Below are positions 53,253-62,072 of a stretch of DNA of 64,000 nt, in pieces. The stretch's first letter is position 1; each line of letters begins with the position of its first letter. This stretch comes from Mariniflexile maritimum (GTDB lineage: Bacteria > Bacteroidota > Bacteroidia > Flavobacteriales > Flavobacteriaceae). A model generated the notes under the pieces. The model was not told where the DNA came from. It saw only the letters and a list, made by a program, of their open reading frames with translations, and ran no database searches. The position numbers and the translations under genes were made by a program. The stretch spans positions 576,923 to 640,922 of the forward strand of contig NZ_WRPN01000001.1 in the NCBI RefSeq assembly GCF_009746565.1, written 5' to 3'.

Positions 53253-55859
53253 ATGAACTTAAACAATTATACCATAAAATCGCAGGAAGCCATACAGCAA
53301 GCACAGCAAATAACGCAAACGTATGGACAACAACAAATTGAAAACGAACATCTATTTAAAGGAATTTTTGAAGTGGATGAAAACGTATTGCCATTCATTT
53401 TGAAAAAATTGAATGTTAATATTCCAGTGCTCCAACAAGCTTTGGATAAACAAATTGAAAGCTTTCCCAAAGTAACCGGTGGCGAGCTTACCCTATCGCG
53501 TGAAGCCGGTAAAACCCTTAACGAAGCTGCCATTATCGCCAAAAAAATGAATGACGAATACGTGTCTATTGAGCATCTTATATTGGGCATTTTTAAGTCG
53601 AACAGCAAAATAGCACAAATGCTAAAAGATCAAGGTGTTACCGAAAAGGCACTTACTGCCAGCATCAACGAATTGCGCCAGGGCGAACGCGTTACTTCCC
53701 AAAGTCAGGAAGACACTTATAATTCACTAAATAAATACGCCAAAAACCTAAACCAACTGGCAAAGGATGGCAAGTTGGACCCCGTGATTGGTCGCGATGA
53801 AGAAATTAGGCGAATCCTTCAAATTTTATCGCGAAGAACCAAGAACAACCCCATTTTAGTTGGCGAACCCGGAACGGGTAAAACAGCCATTGCCGAAGGT
53901 TTGGCGCATCGTATTATAGATGGCGATATTCCGGAAAACCTAAAAAACAAACAAATTTTCGCCCTAGACATGGGCGCTTTAATTGCCGGCGCAAAATACA
54001 AGGGCGAGTTTGAGGAACGTTTGAAGGCGGTTATTAAAGAAGTAACATCCAGCGAAGGCGACATCGTCTTGTTTATTGATGAAATACACACCCTTGTTGG
54101 TGCTGGTGGCGGCCAAGGCGCTATGGATGCCGCCAATATTTTAAAGCCAGCTTTGGCACGTGGCGAATTGCGCGCCATTGGGGCCACCACCTTGGACGAA
54201 TACCAAAAGTATTTTGAGAAAGATAAAGCCTTAGAGCGTCGTTTCCAAAAAGTTATGGTGGAAGAACCCGATACCGAAAGCGCCATTTCCATTTTACGAG
54301 GTATTAAGGAAAAATACGAAACCCACCATAAAGTGCGTATTAAAGACGAGGCCATTATTGGAGCTGTTGAATTATCGCAACGCTACATAACCAACCGTTT
54401 TTTACCCGATAAGGCCATCGATTTGATGGATGAAGCAGCCTCTAAACTGCGTATGGAAATCAACTCAAAACCAGAAGAATTGGATGTTCTGGACCGAAAA
54501 GTAATGCAACTTGAAATTGAAATTGAAGCCATTAAACGCGAGAAAGACGAAAACAAACTTAAAACCTTGCGCTCCGATCTCGCAAATTTAAAGGAACAAC
54601 GAAACGACCTAAATGCAAAATGGAAAAGTGAAAAAGAGGTGGTTGAGAACATCCAAAATACCTTACAGGCCATTGAAAATTTTAAACTGGAGGCCGAACG
54701 TGCCGAACGCGATGGCGATTATGGCAAAGTAGCCGAATTGCGCTACGGAAAAATTAAGGAAGCCCAAGAACAATTGGAGGTTTTTCAAAAACAGTTGGAT
54801 GCCCAATCTGAAACGTCCATGATAAAAGAAGAGGTTACTTATGATGACATTGCCGAAGTGGTGGCAAAATGGACCGGTATCCCTGTTACCAAAATGCTTC
54901 AAAGCGAACGCGAAAAACTATTGAAACTGGAAGATGAACTACACAAGCGCGTGGTAGGGCAAGAAGAAGCCATTGCTGCAGTTAGTGATGCTGTTCGCCG
55001 TAGTCGTGCCGGATTACAAAACCCCAAAAAACCAATTGGTACCTTCCTGTTTTTAGGAACAACGGGCGTTGGTAAAACAGAATTGGCAAAAGCCTTGGCA
55101 GAATATTTATTTGATGATGAAAACGCCATGACCCGCATCGATATGAGCGAATACCAAGAGCGCCATGCGGTAAGCAGGTTGGTGGGCGCACCTCCAGGTT
55201 ATGTGGGCTATGATGAAGGCGGGCAACTTACCGAAGCCGTTCGTAGAAAACCCTATTCTGTGGTGCTCCTAGATGAAATTGAAAAGGCGCATCCAGACAC
55301 CTTTAATATTTTATTGCAGGTTTTGGATGAAGGCCATTTAACCGATAACAAAGGAAGGGTAGCCGATTTTAAAAACACCATTATTATCATGACTTCAAAC
55401 ATAGGAAGCCATATAATCCAAGACCGTTTTGAAGCAACAAAAGACATAGATTCGGCCATTGAGGTAGCAAAAATTGAGGTGCTCGCCCTTTTAAAACAAA
55501 GTGTACGCCCCGAGTTTTTAAACCGTATTGACGATACTATTATGTTTACCCCTTTAAGCAAAAAAGACATTAAGGCCATTGTAGGCTTGCAGCTTAAAAA
55601 CGTTACGAAAATGATTGCCCAACAAGGCATCACTTTTGATGCGACACAAGAAGCCATAGCTTATTTATCCGATAAGGGGTATCAACCGGAATATGGTGCG
55701 CGACCCATAAAACGGGTCATTCAAAAAGAGGTGTTAAACGAACTGAGCAAGGAACTATTGGCAGGCAAAATAACCACCGATAGTATTATTTTATTGGATG
55801 CCTTTGATGATAAATTAGTGTTTAGAAATCAGAATAATTTGGTTTCAAAAGACATATAA
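53253..55859 (+). CDS. clpB: ATP-dependent disaggregase ClpB
   Basis: An 868-residue Hsp100 chaperone that pulls aggregated proteins apart with DnaK. The order is the N-domain (~1-145), AAA-1 (Walker A GEPGTGKTA, ~205-213; Walker B LFIDEIHTLVG), a coiled-coil M domain (~400-530), AAA-2 (Walker A GTTGVGKTE, ~606; VVLLDEIEKAHPD) and the small C-terminal domain. The intervening ClpB motif RVVGQEEAI is present. It is transcribed alone and shares an upstream element with dnaK, as expected for partners in one stress response. Confidence 0.98.
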   Translation: MNLNNYTIKSQEAIQQAQQITQTYGQQQIENEHLFKGIFEVDENVLPFILKKLNVNIPVLQQALDKQIESFPKVTGGELTLSREAGKTLNEAAIIAKKMNDEYVSIEHLILGIFKSNSKIAQMLKDQGVTEKALTASINELRQGERVTSQSQEDTYNSLNKYAKNLNQLAKDGKLDPVIGRDEEIRRILQILSRRTKNNPILVGEPGTGKTAIAEGLAHRIIDGDIPENLKNKQIFALDMGALIAGAKYKGEFEERLKAVIKEVTSSEGDIVLFIDEIHTLVGAGGGQGAMDAANILKPALARGELRAIGATTLDEYQKYFEKDKALERRFQKVMVEEPDTESAISILRGIKEKYETHHKVRIKDEAIIGAVELSQRYITNRFLPDKAIDLMDEAASKLRMEINSKPEELDVLDRKVMQLEIEIEAIKREKDENKLKTLRSDLANLKEQRNDLNAKWKSEKEVVENIQNTLQAIENFKLEAERAERDGDYGKVAELRYGKIKEAQEQLEVFQKQLDAQSETSMIKEEVTYDDIAEVVAKWTGIPVTKMLQSEREKLLKLEDELHKRVVGQEEAIAAVSDAVRRSRAGLQNPKKPIGTFLFLGTTGVGKTELAKALAEYLFDDENAMTRIDMSEYQERHAVSRLVGAPPGYVGYDEGGQLTEAVRRKPYSVVLLDEIEKAHPDTFNILLQVLDEGHLTDNKGRVADFKNTIIIMTSNIGSHIIQDRFEATKDIDSAIEVAKIEVLALLKQSVRPEFLNRIDDTIMFTPLSKKDIKAIVGLQLKNVTKMIAQQGITFDATQEAIAYLSDKGYQPEYGARPIKRVIQKEVLNELSKELLAGKITTDSIILLDAFDDKLVFRNQNNLVSKDI

Positions 55860-55907
55860 CAACCGAAGCTGCCCAAATATTTATCAGTTTCTCGATTTAC
55901 CATTTTT

Positions 55908-55946
55908 AAAAAGCAACATTTGTTTATGTAAACAATGTTGCTTTTT
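55908..55946 (+). terminator. Terminator of clpB
   Basis: AAAAAGCAACATTTGTTTA (55908-55926) pairs with TAAACAATGTTGCTTTTT (55929-55946) with one bulged T and a 2-nt loop, followed by T. A very stable hairpin 49 bp past the stop. Confidence 0.92.
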
Positions 55947-56080
55947 TTGTTGATTTTTGCTATATTAGAGGGTTCCCCATGCCAATCTAAACAAGTTTTT
56001 ATTTTTAAGCGAATGTGGTTTTTAATCACTTAACCGCGTTTTGAAAACCAGCAATAAGCAACAATTAAATTGAAGAAGCC

Positions 56081-56488
56081 ATGGGCATTATTACCTATTT
56101 GAATGAAAAAGATTCTGAATTATTCATTTTCCCTAATTTCATTATCAACCAAGTTAAGGAAGGTGTGCTGGTGGAATCGCACCATAACGATATATTGAAC
56201 ACTATCATTCACCGCTATTTTAGAAACAGGGAAATGGTATATATCTCCAACCGCGTTAATTCCTATACGGTAAACCCATTAATTTACAATGAAACCGAAA
56301 AAATACCAAACCTCATTGCTATTGCCATGATACCAGAAACGGACACCATGCGCAAAAATGCAGAATATGAAAGAACCTTTTTTGATAAACCTTACGAAAT
56401 TTTTGAAACATTGGGTGAAGCCATTTTTTGGGCGCATCAACTGGTTGCAGAGTATCGTTCGCAAATTAGCAGCCAACCTTCTGTTTAA
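56081..56488 (+). CDS. Conserved hypothetical soluble protein
   Basis: 135 residues with no signal peptide. It starts MGIITYLNEKDSELFIFPNF and contains alternating strands and helices (NRVNSYTVNPLIYNETEKIP, PNLIAIAMIPETDTMRKNAE, YERTFFDKPYEIFETLGEAI). The strand-helix pattern, with a C-terminal helix EAIFWAHQLVAEYRSQI, suggests a SpoIIAA/STAS-like fold of the kind seen in flavobacterial unknown proteins, but I cannot name a domain. It is a single gene between clpB and deoC. Confidence 0.7.
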   Translation: MGIITYLNEKDSELFIFPNFIINQVKEGVLVESHHNDILNTIIHRYFRNREMVYISNRVNSYTVNPLIYNETEKIPNLIAIAMIPETDTMRKNAEYERTFFDKPYEIFETLGEAIFWAHQLVAEYRSQISSQPSV

Positions 56489-56757
56489 AAAACGTATTCA
56501 GCAATTAAAAGAAGAAAAAACGTTCTGTTTTACAGCATCGCAATAAAAATTTACCATGACAATATTTTGAATGTTAAACAGTTAATAACCTCGTTCATAA
56601 AATTTATTCTATTATCGACAAATGGTCTTATTATATCGATTAAAACACTTAAATTTGTGCCCTTGTAAGTCCCCAAAACCATACAAAAAAAATAATAGCA
56701 AAAAGATTAATTTATCTTGTTAACAACTTAACAAGCCCCTAAAACCTACTTAAAATA

Positions 56758-57417
56758 ATGGATATATCGAGCTATATTGATTATACGCTTTTAAAATCAA
56801 CCTCAACCGAACGCGAAATTATTGACTTATGCCGTGAAGCAAAACGACATAATTTCTATGCCGTTTGCATCAATTCTGCCTATGTAGCCTTGGCGAAACA
56901 ATTATTAACCAACTCCAATGTAAAAATATGTACCGTTGTTGGTTTTCCATTGGGTGCCATGTCCACCGCCGCAAAAGTTTATGAAGCGAAACAGGCCATT
57001 GATGATGGTGCCGATGAAATTGAAATGGTAATGAACTTAGGCTTCCTTAAAAGCAAAAATTATGTGTCGGTTCTAAAAGACATCATCGACGTACGATTAA
57101 CCACAAAAAAAACACCTTTGAAAGTGATTTTGGAAATTTCAGAATTGAATAAAAACGAAATTATAAAAGCCTGTGAAATTTGCTTGGATGCCCAAATTGA
57201 CTACATTAAAACCTCCAGTGGCTTCTCAAAAAGCGGCGCTACGCTTACCGCAACAAAAATCATTAAAAAAACCGTGAGGGATGCCGTTAAAATTCAAGTT
57301 GCTGGCGACATTAAAGACATGGAAACCAGCATTAAATTTGTGGAAGCGGGTGTGCACCGTGTGGGTTTATCGGCTGTTGCCAAAACACCGCCCAGAGCGG
57401 TTCGCATTGTAAGCTAA
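56758..57417 (+). CDS. deoC: DeoC-like aldolase with altered active site (paralogue 1)
   Basis: A 219-residue TIM-barrel protein related to deoxyribose-phosphate aldolase (deoxyribose-5-phosphate to acetaldehyde plus G3P). The Schiff-base lysine is kept at K151 in YIKTSSGF. Other sites differ from canonical DeoC: the DHT motif at the N-terminus reads DYT, the aspartate of DEIDMV is E89 (DEIEMV), the second catalytic lysine of KASGG is Q180 (QVAGD), and the phosphate-binding GTSSG is GLSAV. It lies 214 bp upstream of a canonical copy. It may have changed substrate or lost activity. A TAAATTTG -7 box lies at 56650-56657. Confidence 0.88.
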   Translation: MDISSYIDYTLLKSTSTEREIIDLCREAKRHNFYAVCINSAYVALAKQLLTNSNVKICTVVGFPLGAMSTAAKVYEAKQAIDDGADEIEMVMNLGFLKSKNYVSVLKDIIDVRLTTKKTPLKVILEISELNKNEIIKACEICLDAQIDYIKTSSGFSKSGATLTATKIIKKTVRDAVKIQVAGDIKDMETSIKFVEAGVHRVGLSAVAKTPPRAVRIVS

Positions 57418-57559
57418 CAACATATAGCTCAACAAACAAACAAACAAACCAAAATTGGCGTAAAAAACAAACCTTCAAAATGGATATGGCCAAAAAGGGA
57501 AATCCTTAAAATCGTTGCATATCTTCAGGCAAAAATCCAATAATTCCATAATTGTTTAA

Positions 57560-57567
57560 TATCTTTG
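57560..57567 (+). promoter_or_regulatory. Candidate -7 box before deoC2
   Basis: TATCTTTG fits TAnnTTTG exactly; no TTG sits at the expected -33. It lies directly before the hairpin at 57569-57602, so any transcript from it would start within that hairpin. Confidence 0.4.
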
Positions 57568-57568
57568 G

Positions 57569-57602
57569 AAAACATCCTTATAGAACAAAATAAGGATGTT
57601 TT
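57569..57602 (+). terminator. Hairpin terminator between the two deoC genes
   Basis: AAAACATCCTTAT (57569-57581) pairs perfectly with ATAAGGATGTTTT (57590-57602) around an 8-nt loop, then TTTC. It probably ends the deoC1 transcript; it is 30 bp before the deoC2 start and could also act as an attenuator. Confidence 0.8.
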
Positions 57603-57631
57603 TCTAAATATATCACCTCAAAAAACAAAGC

Positions 57632-58300
57632 ATGAGGCATTTAAACACTTATATAGACCACACGATTTTAAAGGCATCGGCCACAAAAAACGACATCATC
57701 CAACTGTGCGAAGAAGCCAAAAAATACCAATTTTTTTCGGTTTGCGTAAATAGTTGCTACGCTAAGTTCGCTAAAGAACAACTTAAAAACAGCAACGTAA
57801 AAGTATGTTGCGTGGTTGGATTTCCGTTGGGCGCTATGAGCACCAAAGCAAAAGTAGCAGAAACAGAACAGGCCTTAAAGGATGGTGCCGATGAAATTGA
57901 TATGGTACTAAACCTAGGATTTTTAAAAAGCAAGGATTTTAATGCCGTTGGGAAAGATATTGAAGCCGTTAAAAACTGCATGCCCCACAATACCTTAAAA
58001 GTTATTTTGGAAACCTGCTATTTAGATGAAATTGAAATAATAAAGGCCAGTGAATTAGCCATACAAAGTGGTGCCGATTTTATAAAAACCTCCACAGGTT
58101 TTGGCACAGGTGGCGCAACCGTTCACGATGTAAAACTAATGGCATCTGTTGCAAAAGGCCATGCAAAAGTTAAGGCTTCGGGCGGTATTAAAGATTATAA
58201 AACGGCTTTGGAATATGTAAATCTAGGTGCCGAACGCTTGGGCACATCTTCAGGTATTGCGATTGTAACAGGTGAAACTTCCGAAGAAAAAAATTATTGA
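57632..58300 (+). CDS. deoC: Deoxyribose-phosphate aldolase (canonical paralogue 2)
   Basis: A 222-residue aldolase that splits 2-deoxyribose-5-phosphate into acetaldehyde and glyceraldehyde-3-phosphate in deoxynucleoside catabolism. All key residues are present: DHT near residue 9-11, D90 in DEIDMV, the Schiff-base lysine K152 in FIKTSTGF, K181 in VKASGGI and phosphate-site GTSSG near 204-208. Its last 17 codons are repeated at 58529-58584. deoD follows, giving purine deoxynucleoside breakdown. It starts MRHLNTYIDHT. Confidence 0.95.
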   Translation: MRHLNTYIDHTILKASATKNDIIQLCEEAKKYQFFSVCVNSCYAKFAKEQLKNSNVKVCCVVGFPLGAMSTKAKVAETEQALKDGADEIDMVLNLGFLKSKDFNAVGKDIEAVKNCMPHNTLKVILETCYLDEIEIIKASELAIQSGADFIKTSTGFGTGGATVHDVKLMASVAKGHAKVKASGGIKDYKTALEYVNLGAERLGTSSGIAIVTGETSEEKNY

Positions 58301-58302
58301 AA
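58247..58302 (+). repeat. Direct repeat copy A (3' end of deoC2)
   Basis: The last 54 bp of deoC2 with its TGA and two further bases. It matches copy B at 58529-58584 in 55 of 56 positions (C at 58269, T at 58551), 282 bp apart. Confidence 0.88.
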
Positions 58303-58311
58303 CGACAAAAT

Positions 58312-58503
58312 ATGAGCGAATTAAAATTTCATTCATTAGGTGAACATGAGCATTTAGAATCTTTAAAGAAAAAATATGATTCCTTAAGAAGAAAGACTGC
58401 CGAAAACAAAAAATTATCTTTGGATGAAAAGAATACGGCAATGCAAAATTTAATGAAGTCTTTTGAAGAAGAAAAAAGAAATTCCAAAAACAACCTTTAC
58501 TAA
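58312..58503 (+). CDS. Small helical charged protein, unknown
   Basis: A 63-residue protein starting MSELKFHSLGEHEHLESLKK, highly charged and helical (KKKYDSLRRKTAENKKLSLD, ALIGNING with a short coiled coil), with no signal peptide or membrane segment. It lies between the two copies of a 56-bp repeat, 11 bp after deoC2. A TTG at 58297, inside the deoC2 stop region, would add five residues. It may be a genuine small gene, or a passenger of the duplication. No family recognised. Confidence 0.5.
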   Translation: MSELKFHSLGEHEHLESLKKKYDSLRRKTAENKKLSLDEKNTAMQNLMKSFEEEKRNSKNNLY

Positions 58504-58528
58504 AACTAAACTAAAAAATATAGAAATT

Positions 58529-58584
58529 TCTTCAGGTATTGCGATTGTAATAGGTGAAACTTCCGAAGAAAAAAATTATTGAAA
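58529..58584 (+). repeat. Direct repeat copy B (fragment of deoC 3' end)
   Basis: A duplicate of the deoC2 3' terminus lying after the small gene. It still encodes SSGIAIVIGETSEEKNY in one frame but has no start, so it is a non-coding remnant. Confidence 0.85.
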
Positions 58585-58628
58585 ACTTTCAACTTTTAAT
58601 ATCTAACTTCTAACTTTTAACTTAAAAA

Positions 58629-59327
58629 ATGAGTGTTCATATAGAAGCCCAAAAAGGCGACATTGCAGAAACAATTTTATTACCGGGCGACCCTTTGCGC
58701 GCCAAATGGATTGCCGAAACTTTTTTTGAAAACCCCGTTTGCTTTAACAAAATACGCGGCATGTACGGTTTTACGGGCACGTACCAAGGCAAACGCGTTT
58801 CGGTTATGGGAACCGGCATGGGCGTGCCTTCCATCTCCATTTATGCGCACGAACTTATTACCGAATACGGTGTAAAAAACCTAATTCGGGTAGGTAGTGC
58901 CGGCTCCTACCAAGAGCACATCAAACTTAGGGACATTGTATTGGCCATGGCAGCTTCGTCAAATTCCGGCGTTAATGAAATTCGGTTTGGTGGTGCCGAT
59001 TATGCGCCAACTGCCAATTTTGAACTTTTCCAAAAAGCGGTTGAAGCAGCAAAAAACAAGAATATCCCCATTAAGGCGGGCAATGTTTTTACATCGGATG
59101 AGTTTTATGCAGACGATTTTGAATCGTACAAAAAGTGGTCGAAATTTGGGGTTTTATGCGTTGAAATGGAATCGGCAGGACTTTATACCGTAGCGGCAAA
59201 GCACAACGTTAATGCGCTGTCTATTTTAACCATTTCCGACTCGTTGGTTACCGGCGAGCGCACCTCCAGCAAAGACCGAGAAACCACCTTTAAGGGTATG
59301 GTAGAGATTGCTTTAGAACTCGCTTAA
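58629..59327 (+). CDS. deoD: Purine nucleoside phosphorylase DeoD-type
   Basis: A 232-residue hexameric phosphorylase that splits purine (deoxy)ribonucleosides into base and (deoxy)ribose-1-phosphate. It starts with the DeoD-like [15 protein letters not shown], and has [34 protein letters not shown], and the C-terminal [14 protein letters not shown] with [11 protein letters not shown], where the aspartate interacts with the base. It is the third gene of the deoC-deoC-deoD group. Its stop overlaps the convergent pxpC by 15 bp. Confidence 0.95.
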   Translation: MSVHIEAQKGDIAETILLPGDPLRAKWIAETFFENPVCFNKIRGMYGFTGTYQGKRVSVMGTGMGVPSISIYAHELITEYGVKNLIRVGSAGSYQEHIKLRDIVLAMAASSNSGVNEIRFGGADYAPTANFELFQKAVEAAKNKNIPIKAGNVFTSDEFYADDFESYKKWSKFGVLCVEMESAGLYTVAAKHNVNALSILTISDSLVTGERTSSKDRETTFKGMVEIALELA

Positions 59328-60164
59328 AGTAAAATGGATAGGTTCTCCGGTAAATTTTTGCGACAAGGTATTTATCGAAGCATCGGCAAGCTGTAAAACC
59401 CGCGGATAACCGCCCGTTGTTTGGCAATCACGCATCAAAACAATTAAAGTGCCAGATGGCGTTAATTGCACCGTTCCCGGAAGTACCGCTGAAGTTATGA
59501 TGGGTTTTAATTGGTTCTCCATAACCCCTTCCAGTTGATAGGCCATCCTGTTGTGTTCTTTTGAAATGACAAATTGGTTTTTTAGCAGAAATTCTTGTTG
59601 TGACTTAGATAAATAATCAAACTCTGGCCCTTTAAAAACATTGAGATTACTGGTGTTAATATAATCAATTTTAACTTTAACATAAGCGCTTTTAGTTATT
59701 GAAAATGAGTTATTTATACCAATTTCTAAAGTTTGGTTTTTAGATATGAAAAAAACATCTGTTATTCCTTTACACATGCTTTGACTATGCATCAGGCCCT
59801 GAGTTTTAAAACCGCCCAAAACCGCTAAATAGCATCGAAATCCGGTGATGCACTTTCCAAAAGACAGCACATCGCCCTTGTTTATTTTTACGGCTTTATA
59901 TAACGGAAGCGACTTCTCGTTTCTATGTGGCAACATATCCGCGCCCGCAATGCTGATTACGGTATCACAATCAAATCGCAGTGTAGCTCCCGTCATGGTC
60001 ATTTCTAGCACTGCTGCATCCACCTTATTTCCTAAGATACTATTTGCAAATCCCGCAGCATAACGATCCATGACGCCCGAATAAGGCACGCCATAGCGTT
60101 GGAACCCAAACCGTCCAAAATCTTGAATGGTAGTATAAAACCCTGCTTTTAAAACCTCAACCAT
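59313..60164 (-). CDS. pxpC: 5-oxoprolinase subunit PxpC
   Basis: A 283-residue KipA/biotin-dependent carboxyltransferase-like subunit of the ATP-driven 5-oxoprolinase PxpABC. It begins [19 protein letters not shown] and includes [20 protein letters not shown] and [15 protein letters not shown], ending with [19 protein letters not shown]. The start at 60164 overlaps pxpB by 8 bp, so the two are translationally coupled; the frame could extend to 60248 but the family start fits 60164. Its 3' end overlaps deoD by 15 bp. Confidence 0.93.
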   Translation of the reverse strand: MVEVLKAGFYTTIQDFGRFGFQRYGVPYSGVMDRYAAGFANSILGNKVDAAVLEMTMTGATLRFDCDTVISIAGADMLPHRNEKSLPLYKAVKINKGDVLSFGKCITGFRCYLAVLGGFKTQGLMHSQSMCKGITDVFFISKNQTLEIGINNSFSITKSAYVKVKIDYINTSNLNVFKGPEFDYLSKSQQEFLLKNQFVISKEHNRMAYQLEGVMENQLKPIITSAVLPGTVQLTPSGTLIVLMRDCQTTGGYPRVLQLADASINTLSQKFTGEPIHFTLSEF

Positions 60165-60888
60165 GCCACACCTCACTTTCCAATTGATAAACCCCGGCAT
60201 CAACCAACATTTTAATATCCTTATGCTTTGAAATTGAAATGGGCACAAATTTGATTCTATCTAAGGGTTTTGCGAAACAGGGTATGTCCTGTTTTGGATT
60301 AAAGAAGTTGATGGGCGCGTTTCCAATAACATGCCATCCTCCCGGACTAACCATGGGGTAAACCCCTGTTTGGTTGCCGCCAATGGCCACAGCCCCTTTT
60401 TCTATTTGTAACCGTGGTGTTGCCTTTCGGGGCGTAAAAAGTGCTTCGTCCAAACCGCCCAAGTACAAGAAACCGGGTAAAAAACCAATAAAATAAACGG
60501 TATAAATAGCTTCGGAATGGCGCGCAATAACCGCGTCTGTTGACAGCTTTTTTTCTTTTGAAATCGTTTCCAAATCAACTCCAAATACAGCATCGTAACA
60601 TACCGGTATTTTCCATAACGTTGACACTATGTCAGGTTTGGATTTGGTAGAATGACGGCAACTTTCCAATCGTTTCACTTCATTTTCATAATTCCTACAA
60701 AATGATGTATAAATAATTAATAATGAGTTATATGCTAGTTTTATTTCAACAATAGATTCAATGTTTTTACTTTCAACAGATGCCTTATAACGTAAGATAT
60801 CCTTCAGAATAATTTCATCAATAGTAGCTGGCCATTCAACCAAAATAGCTCGTTCTCCAAAACGTTTATAGGTTACATTAAATGTCAT
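60157..60888 (-). CDS. pxpB: 5-oxoprolinase subunit PxpB (KipI-like)
   Basis: A 243-residue KipI/allophanate-hydrolase-subunit-1 type protein with the motifs RFGERAILVEWP, IVEIKLAYNSLLIIY, PVCYDAVFGVDLE, FLPGFLYLGGLDE and GGWHVIGNAPINFFNP. It works with PxpA and PxpC to hydrolyse 5-oxoproline to glutamate with ATP. It sits 3 bp after pxpA and overlaps pxpC by 8 bp. Confidence 0.94.
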   Translation of the reverse strand: MTFNVTYKRFGERAILVEWPATIDEIILKDILRYKASVESKNIESIVEIKLAYNSLLIIYTSFCRNYENEVKRLESCRHSTKSKPDIVSTLWKIPVCYDAVFGVDLETISKEKKLSTDAVIARHSEAIYTVYFIGFLPGFLYLGGLDEALFTPRKATPRLQIEKGAVAIGGNQTGVYPMVSPGGWHVIGNAPINFFNPKQDIPCFAKPLDRIKFVPISISKHKDIKMLVDAGVYQLESEVWHG

Positions 60889-60891
60889 TAA

Positions 60892-61632
60892 TTATTGAAT
60901 TTTTATACCTCTTGCCTCTAATTCCTGACGGAGTTTTTTTATCAAGGTTACAGCATGTATGTTATCACCGTGCACACAAAAGGTTTCTGCCTTTATATCA
61001 AGTTCCTTTCCGCTTAAGGTTTTTACTTTTCGGAAATGGATCATACGGAACACATGTTCAAAAAGCACATCCGAATCATGGATTAAGGCGTCCTCTTTAT
61101 TTCTGGAAACCAAGGTTAAGTCGTCGTTATAATTTCTATCTGCAAACGCTTCATAAGTTATTGGAATGTTGTTTTGCAGTGCCACCGTTTCAATAACCGA
61201 TTTATAGGGCACATACAGTTTAACGGGCAGCGCCATACTTTTCATAACCTCAACAATGGTGGTTGCTATTTTAAAGTTTGTTGCCGCCATATTGTACAGG
61301 GCACCGTGAGGCTTAACGTGGTGAAGCAGGACATTTTCTTCATATAAAATAGTGCTTAAATCGCTAATTTGATTTTTTATGGAGGCATACAACGCCACAC
61401 AGGAGAGTTCCATGGGTTTTCTGCCAAAATTCTCAACATCTGGAAACGAAGGATGCGCCCCTATTTTAACACGGTATTGCTTCGCTAAACGAGCCACTTT
61501 TCGCATGGTTTTTAGGCTGCCCGCATGACCGCCACATGCAATATTGCACGACGATACATACGGAATGAGCTGCGACTCGTTACCTATGCCCTCGCCTACG
61601 TCGGCATTTATGTCTATGGTTTGATGTTGCAC
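60892..61632 (-). CDS. pxpA: 5-oxoprolinase subunit PxpA (LamB/YcsF)
   Basis: A 246-residue LamB/YcsF family protein. It starts IDINADVGEGIGNES and has SSCNIACGGHAG, GAHPSFPDVENFGR, HVKPHGALYNMAA and EAFADRNYNDD, which match PxpA. The pxpABC operon makes 5-oxoproline, an unavoidable damage product of glutamine and gamma-glutamyl compounds, into glutamate. A GGCT-like gene at 52242 could be a source of 5-oxoproline. Confidence 0.95.
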   Translation of the reverse strand: MQHQTIDINADVGEGIGNESQLIPYVSSCNIACGGHAGSLKTMRKVARLAKQYRVKIGAHPSFPDVENFGRKPMELSCVALYASIKNQISDLSTILYEENVLLHHVKPHGALYNMAATNFKIATTIVEVMKSMALPVKLYVPYKSVIETVALQNNIPITYEAFADRNYNDDLTLVSRNKEDALIHDSDVLFEHVFRMIHFRKVKTLSGKELDIKAETFCVHGDNIHAVTLIKKLRQELEARGIKIQ

Positions 61633-61685
61633 AAGTTCAGTTTTACATTATTTTGGGGTTGCGTTTAGGGCATAAATTGCAAAGT

Positions 61686-61846
61686 TCACTGTAAGAGCAA
61701 TTGGGCCAGTTTATTGGCCTGTTCTAAGTTAAAACCGGCTTAATTTCATGTTGCAATTGAGCTGCGGATGGTATATCCACTTGCTTTTTAGCCTCATTAC
61801 AACCAAAAACAAAAAGCGACAACACAAAAATTAGTGGTTTTTTCAT
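61686..61846 (-). pseudogene. Small lipoprotein gene, probably frameshifted
   Basis: ATG at 61846 opens MKKPLIFVLSLFVFGCNEAK, a clear lipobox, and the frame runs 40 codons to TAG at 61724-61726. In the neighbouring frame, after about 61739, follows AGFNLEQANKLAQLLLQ and a TGA at 61686-61688, which looks like the true C-terminus. Restoring one base near 61739 would give a 53-residue lipoprotein. No family recognised. The break may be real or a sequence error. The remaining part of the 440-bp gap between pxpA and yifB (61847-62072 and 61633-61685) shows nothing further. Confidence 0.5.
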
Positions 61847-62072
61847 TTTATAAATTTAGAATTAAATCTTTTAATGAAAAAGGAATTTAAGGAAATTGGA
61901 TGTTGCTGAAGGTTTTGAGGTTTTAGGATGTTTGTTCTAACGATTTAGGTTACGCATGAAAAACCAACCTCCCAGTTTATAGCTTTTAGGATTGATTCTA
62001 AATGATAAACCTTTTGTTTTGCTATAATTAGATTTCTTCCTGCCCTGAAAGTTATCGATATTGGCAGAAATT

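Noticed and set aside
53819..54355. A 178-codon minus-strand open frame
   Set aside because: Antisense to clpB AAA-1; rich in Ser and Pro, as expected of a shadow frame.
57565..57753. A 62-codon plus-strand frame overlapping the deoC2 start
   Set aside because: Starts inside the hairpin and reads deoC2 out of frame.
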